From: VAXT01 sp035318925
Lineage (GTDB): Bacteria > Actinomycetota > Thermoleophilia > Gaiellales > Gaiellaceae
Direction of reading: 5' to 3'
DNA: 64,000 bases
Assembly: GCA_035318925.1 (NCBI GenBank)
Contig: DATHDS010000041.1
Span: forward strand, 1 to 64,000
A model generated the notes under the pieces. That model worked only from the letters and a program-made list of their open reading frames with translations, was not told the DNA's origin and made no database searches. Shown one piece after another: positions 48,235 through 55,387 of this stretch. Made by a program: the position numbers and the translations under genes. Within the stretch, counting starts at the first letter, position 1, and each line of letters opens with the position of its first letter.

Positions 48235-49901
48235 TAGACCGAGGCTATACCGGGACGCAGCCCTGCGAGCCGGCTCGCGACGATTGCGTCGGCCGCTTCG
48301 GCGCTGGCCGCGTGACCCGTGACCGCGCTCAGGAACTCGTCGCGCTCGAGCGCGTACAGCTCGGTGTCCGTCTTGGCCTTCACCGTTGCCGTCCGGGGGA
48401 CGTCGCGGAGCAGGGCGATCTCACCGAAATGGTCGCCGGGACCGAACACCCCGCCCGGGCGGCCGTCGACGAGCACCTCGACCTCACCCGCAGCGATGAC
48501 GTAGAAGCGATGCCCCGGCTCCCCCTGGCGGACGATCTCGTCGCCGACCGTGGCCTGCAGAGGGATGAGGTGCGACGCCAACTGATCGATCGCGGGCGCC
48601 GGCAACGGCTTGAAGAGAGGGATGGCTCGCAGGAGCGCGAGCTCGCGGGTGGGCGCGAGCGCTTCGGCGTCCAGAGCCCGGATCCGCCGCCACAGCAAGC
48701 CCGCCAGCACGGGCAAGATCGATCCCGTGACGACCATCGCCCAGCGGATCCCGATCGTCCCTGTCATCAACGGCGCGGCAATCGCACCGAGCCCGAGCGT
48801 CGCGACGAAGACGCTCTGCACAACGCCGAACACGCGCGTGAGCACCTCGTCGGGAACGGTGCGCTGGAGGAGCGTCAGCGCGGCGACATCGACCACGGTG
48901 TTCCCGACGCCGACGAGACCGAGGAGGATGAGTGCGATCGTCGGGTTCGGCCAGACGCCGATCAGCGCGATCGGGAATCCCCAAAGGACGAGGCCGAGGC
49001 CAAAGTCGGAAGCGAGCCGCTGCCGGCCGACGAGCGCAAACGCAGCTAGAGCGCCGAAGAGGCCGCCGACCCCGACGGCCGAGTTCAGGAACCCGACTCC
49101 TGCCTCACCGAGGTTGAGCAGCTCGAGCGCCGCGACGACGAGCAGGACGTTCAGCGCCCCGGCGATCAAGGTCTGGGCCCCGTAAAGGCCGATGATCAGG
49201 CGCAGGTTGCGATCTCCGCCGATCGCGCCGAAGCCCGCGAAGAACTCCCGGAAAAAGCCGCCCTCGCGCAGCTCCCGCTCCGGTAAGCCTTCGACCTTGA
49301 TCCCGGCGACGAGCAGGGCCGCCAGCGCGAAGGAGCCCGCGGCCGCCGCGAACACGGTCTCGGTGTTCGTGGCGGCGAGCAGCAGGCCGCCGATCGCCGG
49401 GCCAAGGAAGATGCCGGAGCTCTCGATCGTCGTCACGACGAGGTTCGCCGCGGTCAGCTCTTCCGGCGTCCTCGCGAGCTGCGGGAGCAGCGCGGACTGC
49501 ATCGGGCGCACCATGCTCGCGCTCAGCGCGACCGCACCTGCGAGCGTGTAGACGAGCCAGATCGGGCTTCCGGCGAAGATCGCGGCGGCCGTCGCGCCCA
49601 TGGACACGGCGCGGCCGAGCGAGAGCACGAACATGACGCGCTCGCGCCGGTACCTGTCGCCGAGCATGCCCGCGAACGGCGCCGCCACGAAGGCGGGCAG
49701 CACTCGCACGAGCCCAACCAGGCCGACCGCCGCCGCCCCTCCCTCGTCATACGCGTAAACGGAGAGGGCTATGATGAACGCCCAGTACGCGGTGATCGCG
49801 AATCCCCAACCGAGTTCGACCCGCAACAGTCCCGGATTCGTGAATACGGCCTTGAACGCGTCGAGCGACTCTCTCAGCCGCTCGCCAAAGGAGCCCACCA
49901 C
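48234..49901 (-). CDS. MFS transporter fused to a cyclic-nucleotide-binding domain
   Basis: 555 aa, GTG start. Residues 20-405 are a 12-helix MFS-3-type transporter with the loop motif GMLGDRYRRERVMFVLSLGR between helices 2 and 3. Residues 425-545 form a CNBD: LRAIPLFKPLPAPAIDQLAS, IVRQGEPGHRFYVIAAGEVE, and the phosphate-binding cassette FGPGDHFGEIALLRDVPRTA with the conserved Glu and Arg of cAMP-binding proteins. So, unlike the CNBD protein at 28586, this one should bind a cyclic nucleotide. Transport gated by cAMP or c-di-nucleotide is the inference. Substrate unknown. Coupled to the MobA-like gene. Confidence 0.85.
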   Translation of the reverse strand: MVGSFGERLRESLDAFKAVFTNPGLLRVELGWGFAITAYWAFIIALSVYAYDEGGAAAVGLVGLVRVLPAFVAAPFAGMLGDRYRRERVMFVLSLGRAVSMGATAAAIFAGSPIWLVYTLAGAVALSASMVRPMQSALLPQLARTPEELTAANLVVTTIESSGIFLGPAIGGLLLAATNTETVFAAAAGSFALAALLVAGIKVEGLPERELREGGFFREFFAGFGAIGGDRNLRLIIGLYGAQTLIAGALNVLLVVAALELLNLGEAGVGFLNSAVGVGGLFGALAAFALVGRQRLASDFGLGLVLWGFPIALIGVWPNPTIALILLGLVGVGNTVVDVAALTLLQRTVPDEVLTRVFGVVQSVFVATLGLGAIAAPLMTGTIGIRWAMVVTGSILPVLAGLLWRRIRALDAEALAPTRELALLRAIPLFKPLPAPAIDQLASHLIPLQATVGDEIVRQGEPGHRFYVIAAGEVEVLVDGRPGGVFGPGDHFGEIALLRDVPRTATVKAKTDTELYALERDEFLSAVTGHAASAEAADAIVASRLAGLRPGIASV

Positions 49902-50004
49902 CGCCGAAGGATGACACCCGGTTTGCCTTTTTGAAGGAATCCGGGAAGATTTCCTCTCAGCGGACCGTCTTGGTTACAAGAATTCCGACCGAAGGGAGCA
50001 CCAA

Positions 50005-50286
50005 ATGTCCGACGATCGTGAGAAGTATTCAGAGGGCGAGGCCGAGAAGTACTCAGAGGGCGAGGCCGAGCAGACGAGCGAAGACGTCGAGGGCCACGTC
50101 GTCCATCCAGTTGTCCACCCGCGCGCAGCGGAAGGCGAGACCACCGACGGCGACGACGTCGAGGGCCACGTCATCCATCCGGTCGTCCATCCGCGGGCAG
50201 CGGAAGGCGAGACCACCGAGGAGGGTGACGACGTCGAGGGCCACGTCATCCATCCCGTCATCCATCCGCAGACCTCCGAGGGCTAG
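50005..50286 (+). CDS. Acidic His-rich repeat protein, unknown function
   Basis: 93 aa, Shine-Dalgarno GAAGGGAG 7 nt upstream. Almost wholly repetitive: two 8-residue units EKYSEGEA, then three units DVEGHVIHPVVHPRAAEGETT of 24-25 residues, the last truncated. Each large unit has three His (GHV-HPV-HP), suggesting metal binding, within a very acidic context. The multi-core look is also that of some ribosomal peptide precursors, but no modifying enzyme lies nearby. No signal peptide. Not a family I can name. Confidence 0.65.
   Translation: MSDDREKYSEGEAEKYSEGEAEQTSEDVEGHVVHPVVHPRAAEGETTDGDDVEGHVIHPVVHPRAAEGETTEEGDDVEGHVIHPVIHPQTSEG
50083..50283 (+). repeat. Tandem coding repeat, three units
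   Basis: Units start at GACGTCGAGGGCCACGTC at 50083, 50155 and 50230 (periods 72 and 75 bp). They are strongly conserved at DNA level, which suggests recent expansion. Confidence 0.8.
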
Positions 50287-50309
50287 AAACCCCGAGGAGA
50301 AGGACCTTG

Positions 50310-50335
50310 CGAGGGCGGCTTAGTAGCCGCCCTCG
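50310..50335. terminator. Bidirectional hairpin between convergent genes
   Basis: CGAGGGCGGCT (50310-50320) / AGCCGCCCTCG (50325-50335), 11 perfect pairs, loop TAGT; it includes the stop codon of the GAF gene. Confidence 0.75.
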
Positions 50336-50973
50336 TCGCGTCTGAGGACTTCCTCCAGGGCTCCGAGCAGCTTCAGGCCTGCCTCGCGTCGTTCGTCCTG
50401 GAGCCCGTCCACCGTCGCCGCGAGCCGGGCGACCACATCCGAGCCCGTACCGCTCTCGGCGAGAACCTGCTCGGCTCGCCTGGCTCGGCGCATCAGATCG
50501 AGAGCGATCGCGGCCTGGTTCGCGAAGAGGCCGAGCAGATCCATCTCGACGAGCGAGAACTGGCTCCGCTCCGGGCGGTCGAGCACCTCGAGCACGCCCA
50601 GCACCTCCTCTTCGTGGAGCAGGGGCACAGCCATGAGACCCTTCGGCACGTAGCCGGTGCTCTCGGCGACGTCCTTCGAGAAGCGTGGGTCCGCGGTCAC
50701 GTCCTCGATGACGAGCGACTGGCGGGTGACGAGGACCCAGCCGGCGACGCCCGTGCTCGACGGGAAGCGCTGCCCGATCAGAGTTTCGGCGCCCTCGCCC
50801 GCGACGGCCTCGAAAACGAGCTCGTCCGCCTCCTCGTCGAGGAGAAAGATCGAGGATGCCTTCGCCCCGAAGATCGCCCGGGCCACCTCGACGACCGACT
50901 GCAGCAGCGTGCGGAACGACTCCTCCGAGCCGACCACCCCTGCTGCGACTGCCGCCCTCAGATCGTCGCTCAT
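50320..50973 (-). CDS. GAF domain protein
   Basis: 217 aa, ATG overlapping the protease stop (ATGA). One GAF domain at residues 20-165: LLQSVVEVARAIFGAKASSI, RFPSSTGVAGWVLVTRQSLV, IEDVTADPRFSKDVAESTGY, MAVPLLHEEEVLGVLEVLDR, and LFANQAAIALDLMRRARRAE leading into a helical tail that is probably coiled coil. There is no output domain. It probably binds a small ligand and regulates the co-translated subtilase (inference from coupling). Confidence 0.85.
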   Translation of the reverse strand: MSDDLRAAVAAGVVGSEESFRTLLQSVVEVARAIFGAKASSIFLLDEEADELVFEAVAGEGAETLIGQRFPSSTGVAGWVLVTRQSLVIEDVTADPRFSKDVAESTGYVPKGLMAVPLLHEEEVLGVLEVLDRPERSQFSLVEMDLLGLFANQAAIALDLMRRARRAEQVLAESGTGSDVVARLAATVDGLQDERREAGLKLLGALEEVLRRDEGGY

Positions 50974-51827
50974 CGTCCACCTCCCACGTTTGTCGAGACC
51001 AGATGGAGCACGCTCTTCAACTGGAACGGCGTCATCTCCGGATACTTCCCGAGGATGAGTGCGCAGAGGCCGGACATGTGCGGGGTGGCGAAGCTGTTGC
51101 CCGTGCAGCGGATGCGCCCACCCCCGGACCAGGCCACCTCGACGTCGACGCCGCGGGCGAAGAACTCGACCGGCGGGTTGGGGTTGTAGAAGAACGTCAT
51201 CGGGTCGGCCTCATCGTGGCTCCCGACCGAGATCACCGAGGAGAAACGCCATGGATAGCTTTCGACAGGCATGTTGTGGGCCGAGGCGACGAGCACGTTG
51301 CGGTTGAAGTAGGCCGTGTCCGTGAGCTCGTGGAGGATGCCCGCGAATTGGCGCTTCGTCGTCGAGAGGCTCATGTTGATGACGTCGAAGCCCTGCTCCA
51401 CGGCCCAACGAAGCCCGGCGAGGAGCACGCCGCCGCTGCCGGTGAACCCGGCCCCCAGCACACGAACGCTGGCGAGCTCGCAGTCCGGAGCAAGCGACCG
51501 CACGATCCCCGCGCAGGCGGTCCCGTGGCCGCAGAGATCGCCCTCGAGGTCATCCGAGACCACGGTCTCGCCGTCCGGGTCGATCGAGACGGCAACGGAC
51601 TGTTGTACCTCGCCCACGAGCGGGTGGCCGGCGTCGACGCCGCTGTCGAGGATGCAGACGCGCACGCCCTTCCCGGTCGAGCCACCCCAGGCCCAGTCAC
51701 GCGTCAGCTCGCCGGGCCACTCGAAGGGAAGCGAGATCGCCTCTGCGCCCTCCGTGGGCACGCTCCACGCCGGACGCATCACCTTCGTCGGTTCCGGCTG
51801 CTCGCCTGTGGTCTCGGAAGGCGCCAT
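50970..51827 (-). CDS. Cytoplasmic subtilisin-family (S8) protease
   Basis: 285 aa without signal peptide or pro-region, so intracellular. Catalytic Asp in VRVCILDSGVDAGHPL, His in DLCGHGTACAGIV, oxyanion Asn in VLVASAHNMPVESYP, and Ser in RCTGNSFATPHMSGL; the Ser context is GNS rather than the usual GTS. Compactness and coupling to a GAF protein distinguish it from secreted subtilases such as the one at 38716. Substrate unknown. Catalytic residues look complete. Confidence 0.87.
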   Translation of the reverse strand: MAPSETTGEQPEPTKVMRPAWSVPTEGAEAISLPFEWPGELTRDWAWGGSTGKGVRVCILDSGVDAGHPLVGEVQQSVAVSIDPDGETVVSDDLEGDLCGHGTACAGIVRSLAPDCELASVRVLGAGFTGSGGVLLAGLRWAVEQGFDVINMSLSTTKRQFAGILHELTDTAYFNRNVLVASAHNMPVESYPWRFSSVISVGSHDEADPMTFFYNPNPPVEFFARGVDVEVAWSGGGRIRCTGNSFATPHMSGLCALILGKYPEMTPFQLKSVLHLVSTNVGGGR

Positions 51828-51836
51828 GCCCCGATG

Positions 51837-52424
51837 CTACTGAGCGGCCCTCAGAGCGCGCTCGGATGCTTCTGCGGCAACCGCGACGAGCGTTCGGACA
51901 TGACGCACGCGCGGGTCGTCCTCGGTCGCGCCCAGATTGATCTCGACGAGCTTCGCCGCGGCGCGGGCGCCGCCCTCAGCGAGCAGGGCCGCGGCCGCGG
52001 CGTCGGCTCGCACCTCGGGGTTCCCGTTCTCGACGAGCAGCGCAGCGAGGCAAGCCACGTCGGAGCCCGCCTCGGCGATCTTGAGCGGGATCTCGGCCGC
52101 GCGCTCGAGCGCCGCCTGGAGCTTCTGGTCGCGGTAGCGCTCCTCGAGCTCACCGCGCTTGCGGAGCGCGGTCAGCGCCTCGCTGTAAGCCTCGGCATCT
52201 GCCTGCGCAAGCGGTATGACCCGCGCCCGGAACGCCTCAGCCTGGCCGATGGCGCCGCCCGCTTCCGGCCAGTGCTCCTTCGATGCTCGCGCGACCATGG
52301 TCACGAGGCAGGCTGCCCCGGCGACTACGATCGCGGCGGCCGAGCCCGCTCCTGGAGGCTCCTGGCCGGACAGCATGTCGAGGAGCTCGCTGAGGGACGC
52401 GTCGAGCAGATCGTCGGCAACCAT
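51837..52424 (-). CDS. Cyclodeaminase/cyclohydrolase family protein
   Basis: 195 aa helical protein matching the FTCD_C (formiminotransferase-cyclodeaminase) family: SLSELLDMLSGQEPPGAGSA with the folate-site P-x-P-G-x-GS-x-A loop, AGAACLVTMVARAS, and QADAEAYSEALTALRKRG. Such proteins act on formimino- or methenyl-tetrahydrofolate in the cytoplasm. Folate chemistry also appears in the fusion gene at 55388, but no operon link exists. Stands 10 bp after (in transcription, before) the protease gene. Confidence 0.8.
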   Translation of the reverse strand: MVADDLLDASLSELLDMLSGQEPPGAGSAAAIVVAGAACLVTMVARASKEHWPEAGGAIGQAEAFRARVIPLAQADAEAYSEALTALRKRGELEERYRDQKLQAALERAAEIPLKIAEAGSDVACLAALLVENGNPEVRADAAAAALLAEGGARAAAKLVEINLGATEDDPRVRHVRTLVAVAAEASERALRAAQ

Positions 52425-52456
52425 CGTCGCGACGATTCTCTCGCAGTAGCCTCCCT

Positions 52457-52708
52457 CTAGAGCGAGAGGCGTTCGCGCACTGCGTCGGCCAACGCGGGAT
52501 CCGACTCGAAGCCGGCTCCCTCGAGCGCCTGCTCGAGGTCGGCGATCAGCGCCTCACGAAAGGCCTGATCCGCGCGAGCACGCTCGACGATGTCGTCGAG
52601 CCCGCGCCGCGCGAGCGGAATCTCCTGGGCAGCCTTGACCCAAGCTTCGGGCGGGGCTGGCAGAGTGCGAAGGAGATTCGCCAGGGTTTCCTCGTTGTAT
52701 TCGTTCAT
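52457..52708 (-). CDS. Small acidic protein paired with an ECF sigma factor
   Basis: 83 aa, ATG start 6 bp after the sigma-factor stop. All-helical prediction: EETLANLLRTLPAPPEAWVK, AAQEIPLARRGLDDIVERAR, FREALIADLEQALEGAGFES. No membrane segment and no zinc-binding HxxxCxxC, so it is not a classic ZAS anti-sigma factor. Its place directly after the sigma gene is where anti-sigma factors usually lie, which makes it a candidate regulator (inference). Family not recognised. Confidence 0.65.
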   Translation of the reverse strand: MNEYNEETLANLLRTLPAPPEAWVKAAQEIPLARRGLDDIVERARADQAFREALIADLEQALEGAGFESDPALADAVRERLSL

Positions 52709-52714
52709 AAGCCG

Positions 52715-53275
52715 TCAACCACCAGACTCCGCAAGCGGGGTGTTTCTTCCCTCGAGCTCGGACCGAAGTTTCACGAGGCAGCGGGAGATGCGGCTCGCAA
52801 TCGTCCCGGCGGGGATGTCGAGCGCCTCTGCGATGCGCCGATAGCTCTCGTCGCGAGCGAAGAAGCGGTCGAGGATCTCGCGGCAGTTCTCCGGAAGGCC
52901 GGCGAGGGCCTCGTGCAGAGCCAGCGCCTCGTCGAGACTCGAGATCGTCTCGTCCACGCCTGACGGCTCGGGCAGGTCACCCACCTGCACGCGCGCGCCG
53001 GCGCGCAGCGTGTCGAGGCAGAGCCGCCTCGTGAGCTGCGCGAGCCAGGGGCGAATCGCGCTGTCATCGCGCAGCTTGGGCAGGTTCTCGTACGCGCGCG
53101 CGAAGACCTCCTGGAAGACGTCTTCGGCGTCGGCCTGCGACAGGCCGAACGCCTGGACCGCGATTGCATAGACGTAGCGGGAGAAGCGCTCGACGAGCTC
53201 TCGCCACGCGTCGTCGTCTCCCGCGCGGCAGCGGGCGACGAGCTGCGCGTCAGTTTCGAGAACTTGCACGGCCAA
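52715..53275 (-). CDS. ECF-type RNA polymerase sigma factor
   Basis: 186 aa from a TTG at 53275; a GTG two codons later is equally possible. Region 2 is FSRYVYAIAVQAFGLSQADA followed by EDVFQEVFARAYENLPKLRD, and IRPWLAQLTRRLCLDTLRAG closes it. Region 4 is LPENCREILDRFFARDESYR, RIAEALDIPAGTIASRISRC, LVKLRSEL (the -35-binding HTH). It directs polymerase to an unknown regulon, and its partner regulator is possibly the 83-aa protein downstream. Confidence 0.93.
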   Translation of the reverse strand: MAVQVLETDAQLVARCRAGDDDAWRELVERFSRYVYAIAVQAFGLSQADAEDVFQEVFARAYENLPKLRDDSAIRPWLAQLTRRLCLDTLRAGARVQVGDLPEPSGVDETISSLDEALALHEALAGLPENCREILDRFFARDESYRRIAEALDIPAGTIASRISRCLVKLRSELEGRNTPLAESGG

Positions 53276-53336
53276 ATCAAAGCGTACTCGGGAGCCGGAG
53301 GGAAGCGGGCACCCGGAAGCTCAGGTTTGGCCCCGG

Positions 53337-53591
53337 TTACAGCAGGATCCGCGCCGCGACCGCAGAAGGGCAGCCGCGCTTCGTGGTCAGGCAGCGAGCG
53401 AGCTCTAGATCCACGTGCTTCGCGCGGGCCATGTCCATGGCGTCTTCGACCTCGTACCCGTGCTCGACGAGCTGCTCGAACCGCCACGTCAGCAGGTCGA
53501 GCTCTTCACGTGTGAGCTCCTCGTTCGGATCGAGCGTCTCGAGAATGGCCAGCCCGACCTTGATGTAGGTGAGATCCTCGCGTGGCGTCAT
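53337..53591 (-). CDS. Small conserved-looking protein, unknown function
   Basis: 84 aa from the ATG at 53591 (TPREDLTYIKVGLAILETLD); the frame extends further upstream but that part overlaps the divergent promoter and looks non-coding. Mostly helical and acidic (EELTREELDLLTWRFEQLVE, HGYEVEDAMDMARAKHVDLE), ending CLTTKRGCPSAVAARILL. Two Cys near the end. Not recognised. It lies divergent to the SDR gene and upstream of the sigma factor in the same direction. Confidence 0.55.
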   Translation of the reverse strand: MTPREDLTYIKVGLAILETLDPNEELTREELDLLTWRFEQLVEHGYEVEDAMDMARAKHVDLELARCLTTKRGCPSAVAARILL

Positions 53592-53654
53592 GTGCTCGCT
53601 GCTTCGGTCGGATCGCCCCCGGACTTGATAGAGGTGCAGCCCGTAGGCGGCTTG

Positions 53655-53660
53655 TAGCCT
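53655..53660 (+). promoter_or_regulatory. TANNNT -10 box of a leaderless SDR gene
   Basis: TAGCCT, 7 nt before the ATG at 53668. Confidence 0.5.
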
Positions 53661-53667
53661 CTCGCCC

Positions 53668-54453
53668 ATGGAAACTGGCCTGCGCGGAAAGCGGGTGCTC
53701 GTCACCGGCGCCTCGGGCGGAATCGGCTCTGCATGCGCGCGCGAGTTCGCCGCCGAGGGCAGTCTGGTCGCTCTCCACTATCACGAAGGCCGCGAACGCG
53801 CGGAAGCCCTGAGCCGGGAGCTCGACGGCGCGCCGATCTTTGGCGCCGACCTCAGATCCGAAGACGACGTCGACGAGCTCTTCCGGCGCTCAGTGGAGGA
53901 GCTGGGCGGGCTGGACGTCTGCGCTGCGGTCGCGGGCAAGTGGCCTGCGCAGGACGTTCCGGTCTGGCAGCTTCCGCTCGAGCGCTGGGAGGAGACGTTA
54001 CGAGGGAACCTGACGGTGACCTATTTGACGGCCCGCGCATTCCTCCGCGAGGTCGAGCGAACCGGGCAGGGCAACCTCGTCATGATCGGTTCGACCGCCG
54101 GGCTCTTCGGCGAGGCCGGCCACGCGGATTACGCCGCCGCGAAGTCGGCCGTCGTGCAAGGTCTGCTCCTCAGCCTCAAGAACGAGATCGTTCGAATTGC
54201 CCCGCAAGGCCGGGTAAATGCCGTCTGCCCGGGCTGGACGGAGTCGCCGATGACTCGCACGGAGCTCACCGATCCCGAGCTCGTTTCGCGCGTGACGCGC
54301 ACGATGCCGTTGCGGAAGGTCGCCCGGCCCGAGGACGTCGCTCGACAGGTCGTCGTCCTCGCCTCCGACGAGCTCTCCGGCCACGTGACCGGCCAGGTGG
54401 TGACGGTCGCGGGCGGGATGGAAGGGCGTGTCGTGCACCCCGAGGCGGGGTGA
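53668..54453 (+). CDS. Short-chain dehydrogenase/reductase (FabG-like)
   Basis: 261 aa. Cofactor loop VLVTGASGGIGSACAREFAA, LHYHEGRERAEALSREL (NADP-type charged pocket), Asp in FGADLRSEDDV, and catalytic Ser in VMIGSTAGLFGEAG with Tyr/Lys in HADYAAAKSAVVQG. The usual NNAG is here AAVAGK, so the Asn of the catalytic tetrad is replaced. The C-terminal block VNAVCPGWTESPMT and DELSGHVTGQVVTVAGGMEG is typical of FabG-type ketoreductases. Substrate unknown. Leaderless by the spacing of its -10 box. Confidence 0.87.
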   Translation: METGLRGKRVLVTGASGGIGSACAREFAAEGSLVALHYHEGRERAEALSRELDGAPIFGADLRSEDDVDELFRRSVEELGGLDVCAAVAGKWPAQDVPVWQLPLERWEETLRGNLTVTYLTARAFLREVERTGQGNLVMIGSTAGLFGEAGHADYAAAKSAVVQGLLLSLKNEIVRIAPQGRVNAVCPGWTESPMTRTELTDPELVSRVTRTMPLRKVARPEDVARQVVVLASDELSGHVTGQVVTVAGGMEGRVVHPEAG

Positions 54454-54480
54454 TGAAATAGGCGCCGGCTGCACGACGAA

Positions 54481-54753
54481 ACGGGAGTTTCCCCGCCGCT
54501 TCGTCACTCCTGTGCGCCCAAGGCATCGCTTGCGATGCCGCTTGGAGGCCATGCGGGCTCTGCCCGCGTGGCCGTCTTCTTCCTGCGCACAGGCAGGGCG
54601 ACGGGTTTCCCCGCCGTTCTGCTGCTCCTGTGCGCCCAAGGCATCGCTTGCGAGGCCGCTTGGAGGCCATGCGGGCTCTGCCCGCGTGGCCGTCTTCTTC
54701 CTGCGCACAGGCAGAGCGACGGGTTTCCCCGCCGTTCTGCTGCTCCTGTGCGC
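54481..54753 (+). repeat. Tandem 118-120 bp palindromic repeats, two and a third units
   Basis: Units start with ACGGG...TTTCCCCGCCG at 54481, 54601 and 54719. Unit 1 is 120 bp, unit 2 is 118 bp and nearly identical, and unit 3 stops after 35 bp. Inside each full unit CCTGTGCGC and GCGCACAGG form the ends of an inverted repeat about 80 bp apart, enclosing smaller hairpins. Short open frames run through it but show no protein character. 54454-54480 and 54754-54834 contain nothing else I recognise. Confidence 0.85.
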
Positions 54754-54834
54754 AGGAAAGCTTGCCGTCAGTCCCGTGCAACAAAGGAGTCGACCACAGT
54801 TTCGGCAGCTCATTCGTCTCACTTGAGTCCAGGA

Positions 54835-54871
54835 ACGCCAGAGCGGGCCGCCGCCCGGCCCGCTCTGGCGT
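54835..54871. terminator. 15-bp perfect hairpin
   Basis: ACGCCAGAGCGGGCC (54835-54849) / GGCCCGCTCTGGCGT (54857-54871), loop of 7. No gene ends nearby, so it may be a dispersed palindrome rather than a terminator in use. Confidence 0.6.
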
Positions 54872-54894
54872 CTCCGTAGAGAGCCGCAGTAATT

Positions 54895-54966
54895 CGAGAG
54901 GCCCCTGCCGCATGAGGGGCCGGTCTCGTTTTCCAAGTGGCCCCCGCCGCATCGGGGCCCGCTTGG
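54895..54966 (+). terminator. Hairpin with T-run followed by a related hairpin
   Basis: First: CGAGA and GGCCCCT (54895-54906) pair with AGGGGCC and TCTCG (54915-54928), followed by TTTT (54929-54932), a textbook intrinsic terminator. Second: CCAAG/CTTGG (54933-54937/54962-54966) encloses CCCCG/CGGGG. Both loops contain GCCGCAT, so the two are related repeats. Confidence 0.6.
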
Positions 54967-55170
54967 TCTCCCCCACTGTGCGCCAGGTGGCATCGCTTCA
55001 TCTATCACCCTTTACGCAGTTGACTGCGGCACTTCACTCAGGTTCTTTTCCGCTCCGCTAGGACCAGTTATCCCTGCATTTGAGCCACTTTTGGCACAAA
55101 TCCGTACCGATTCACCGGTTAGACTCGCCACGGGTGGCGGGTGGATCTCTTCCCCACCCAGGGTGGGGAT

Positions 55171-55204
55171 GTGGGGGATCCAACGGCTGAAACGTGGGGG
55201 ATCC
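55171..55204 (+). promoter_or_regulatory. Paired direct repeats upstream of the riboswitch promoter
   Basis: GTGGGGGATCC occurs at 55171-55181 and 55194-55204, 23 bp apart (about two helical turns), ending 15 bp before the TAGGCT box. Candidate activator or repressor site. Confidence 0.45.
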
Positions 55205-55218
55205 TCCGCGCCGCTTGC

Positions 55219-55224
55219 TAGGCT
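55219..55224 (+). promoter_or_regulatory. -10 box driving the SAM riboswitch
   Basis: TAGGCT; the expected start about 7 nt downstream falls right at the first strand of riboswitch helix P1 (55233). Confidence 0.5.
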
Positions 55225-55232
55225 CGCTTCGC

Positions 55233-55319
55233 CCATCAAGAGCGGCTGAGGGACTCGGCCCTGAGACGCCGCAGCAACCGGCCCGCATGGGGTGCGGTGC
55301 TACCGCCGAGATTCGATGG
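55233..55319 (+). ncRNA. SAM riboswitch (SAM-I clan)
   Basis: The core matches the S-box: CATCAAGAGCGGCTGAGGGA, then CTCGGCCCTGAGACGCCGC, then the invariant GCAACC, then GGTGCTACCGCC. P1 is closed by CCATC (55233-55237) and GATGG (55315-55319). The segment after GGTGCT is short and lacks an obvious P4 helix, so it may be a SAM-I/IV variant. It lies 69 nt before the start of a methionine-synthesis fusion gene, the same kind of gene (yitJ) that is S-box-controlled in Bacillus. High SAM should lower expression. Confidence 0.88.
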
Positions 55320-55375
55320 AGGTGAGCTCGATGCCCCGACACCGCAAGCCCCGTTTCCCGGCAGGAAGCCGGAAG

Positions 55376-55381
55376 TAGGCT
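55376..55381 (+). promoter_or_regulatory. Possible second, leaderless promoter downstream of the riboswitch
   Basis: TAGGCT, exactly 6 nt before the ATG at 55388; it would bypass SAM control. Confidence 0.35.
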
Positions 55382-55387
55382 CCGCCG

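Noticed and set aside
54481..54753. Possible CRISPR array
   Set aside because: Repeat units are 118-120 bp and contiguous, without 30-40 bp unique spacers, and no cas genes are in the window.
54266..54976. Minus-strand frames through the repeats
   Set aside because: They translate the tandem DNA repeats and show repeated Arg/Gly-rich text without a start signal.
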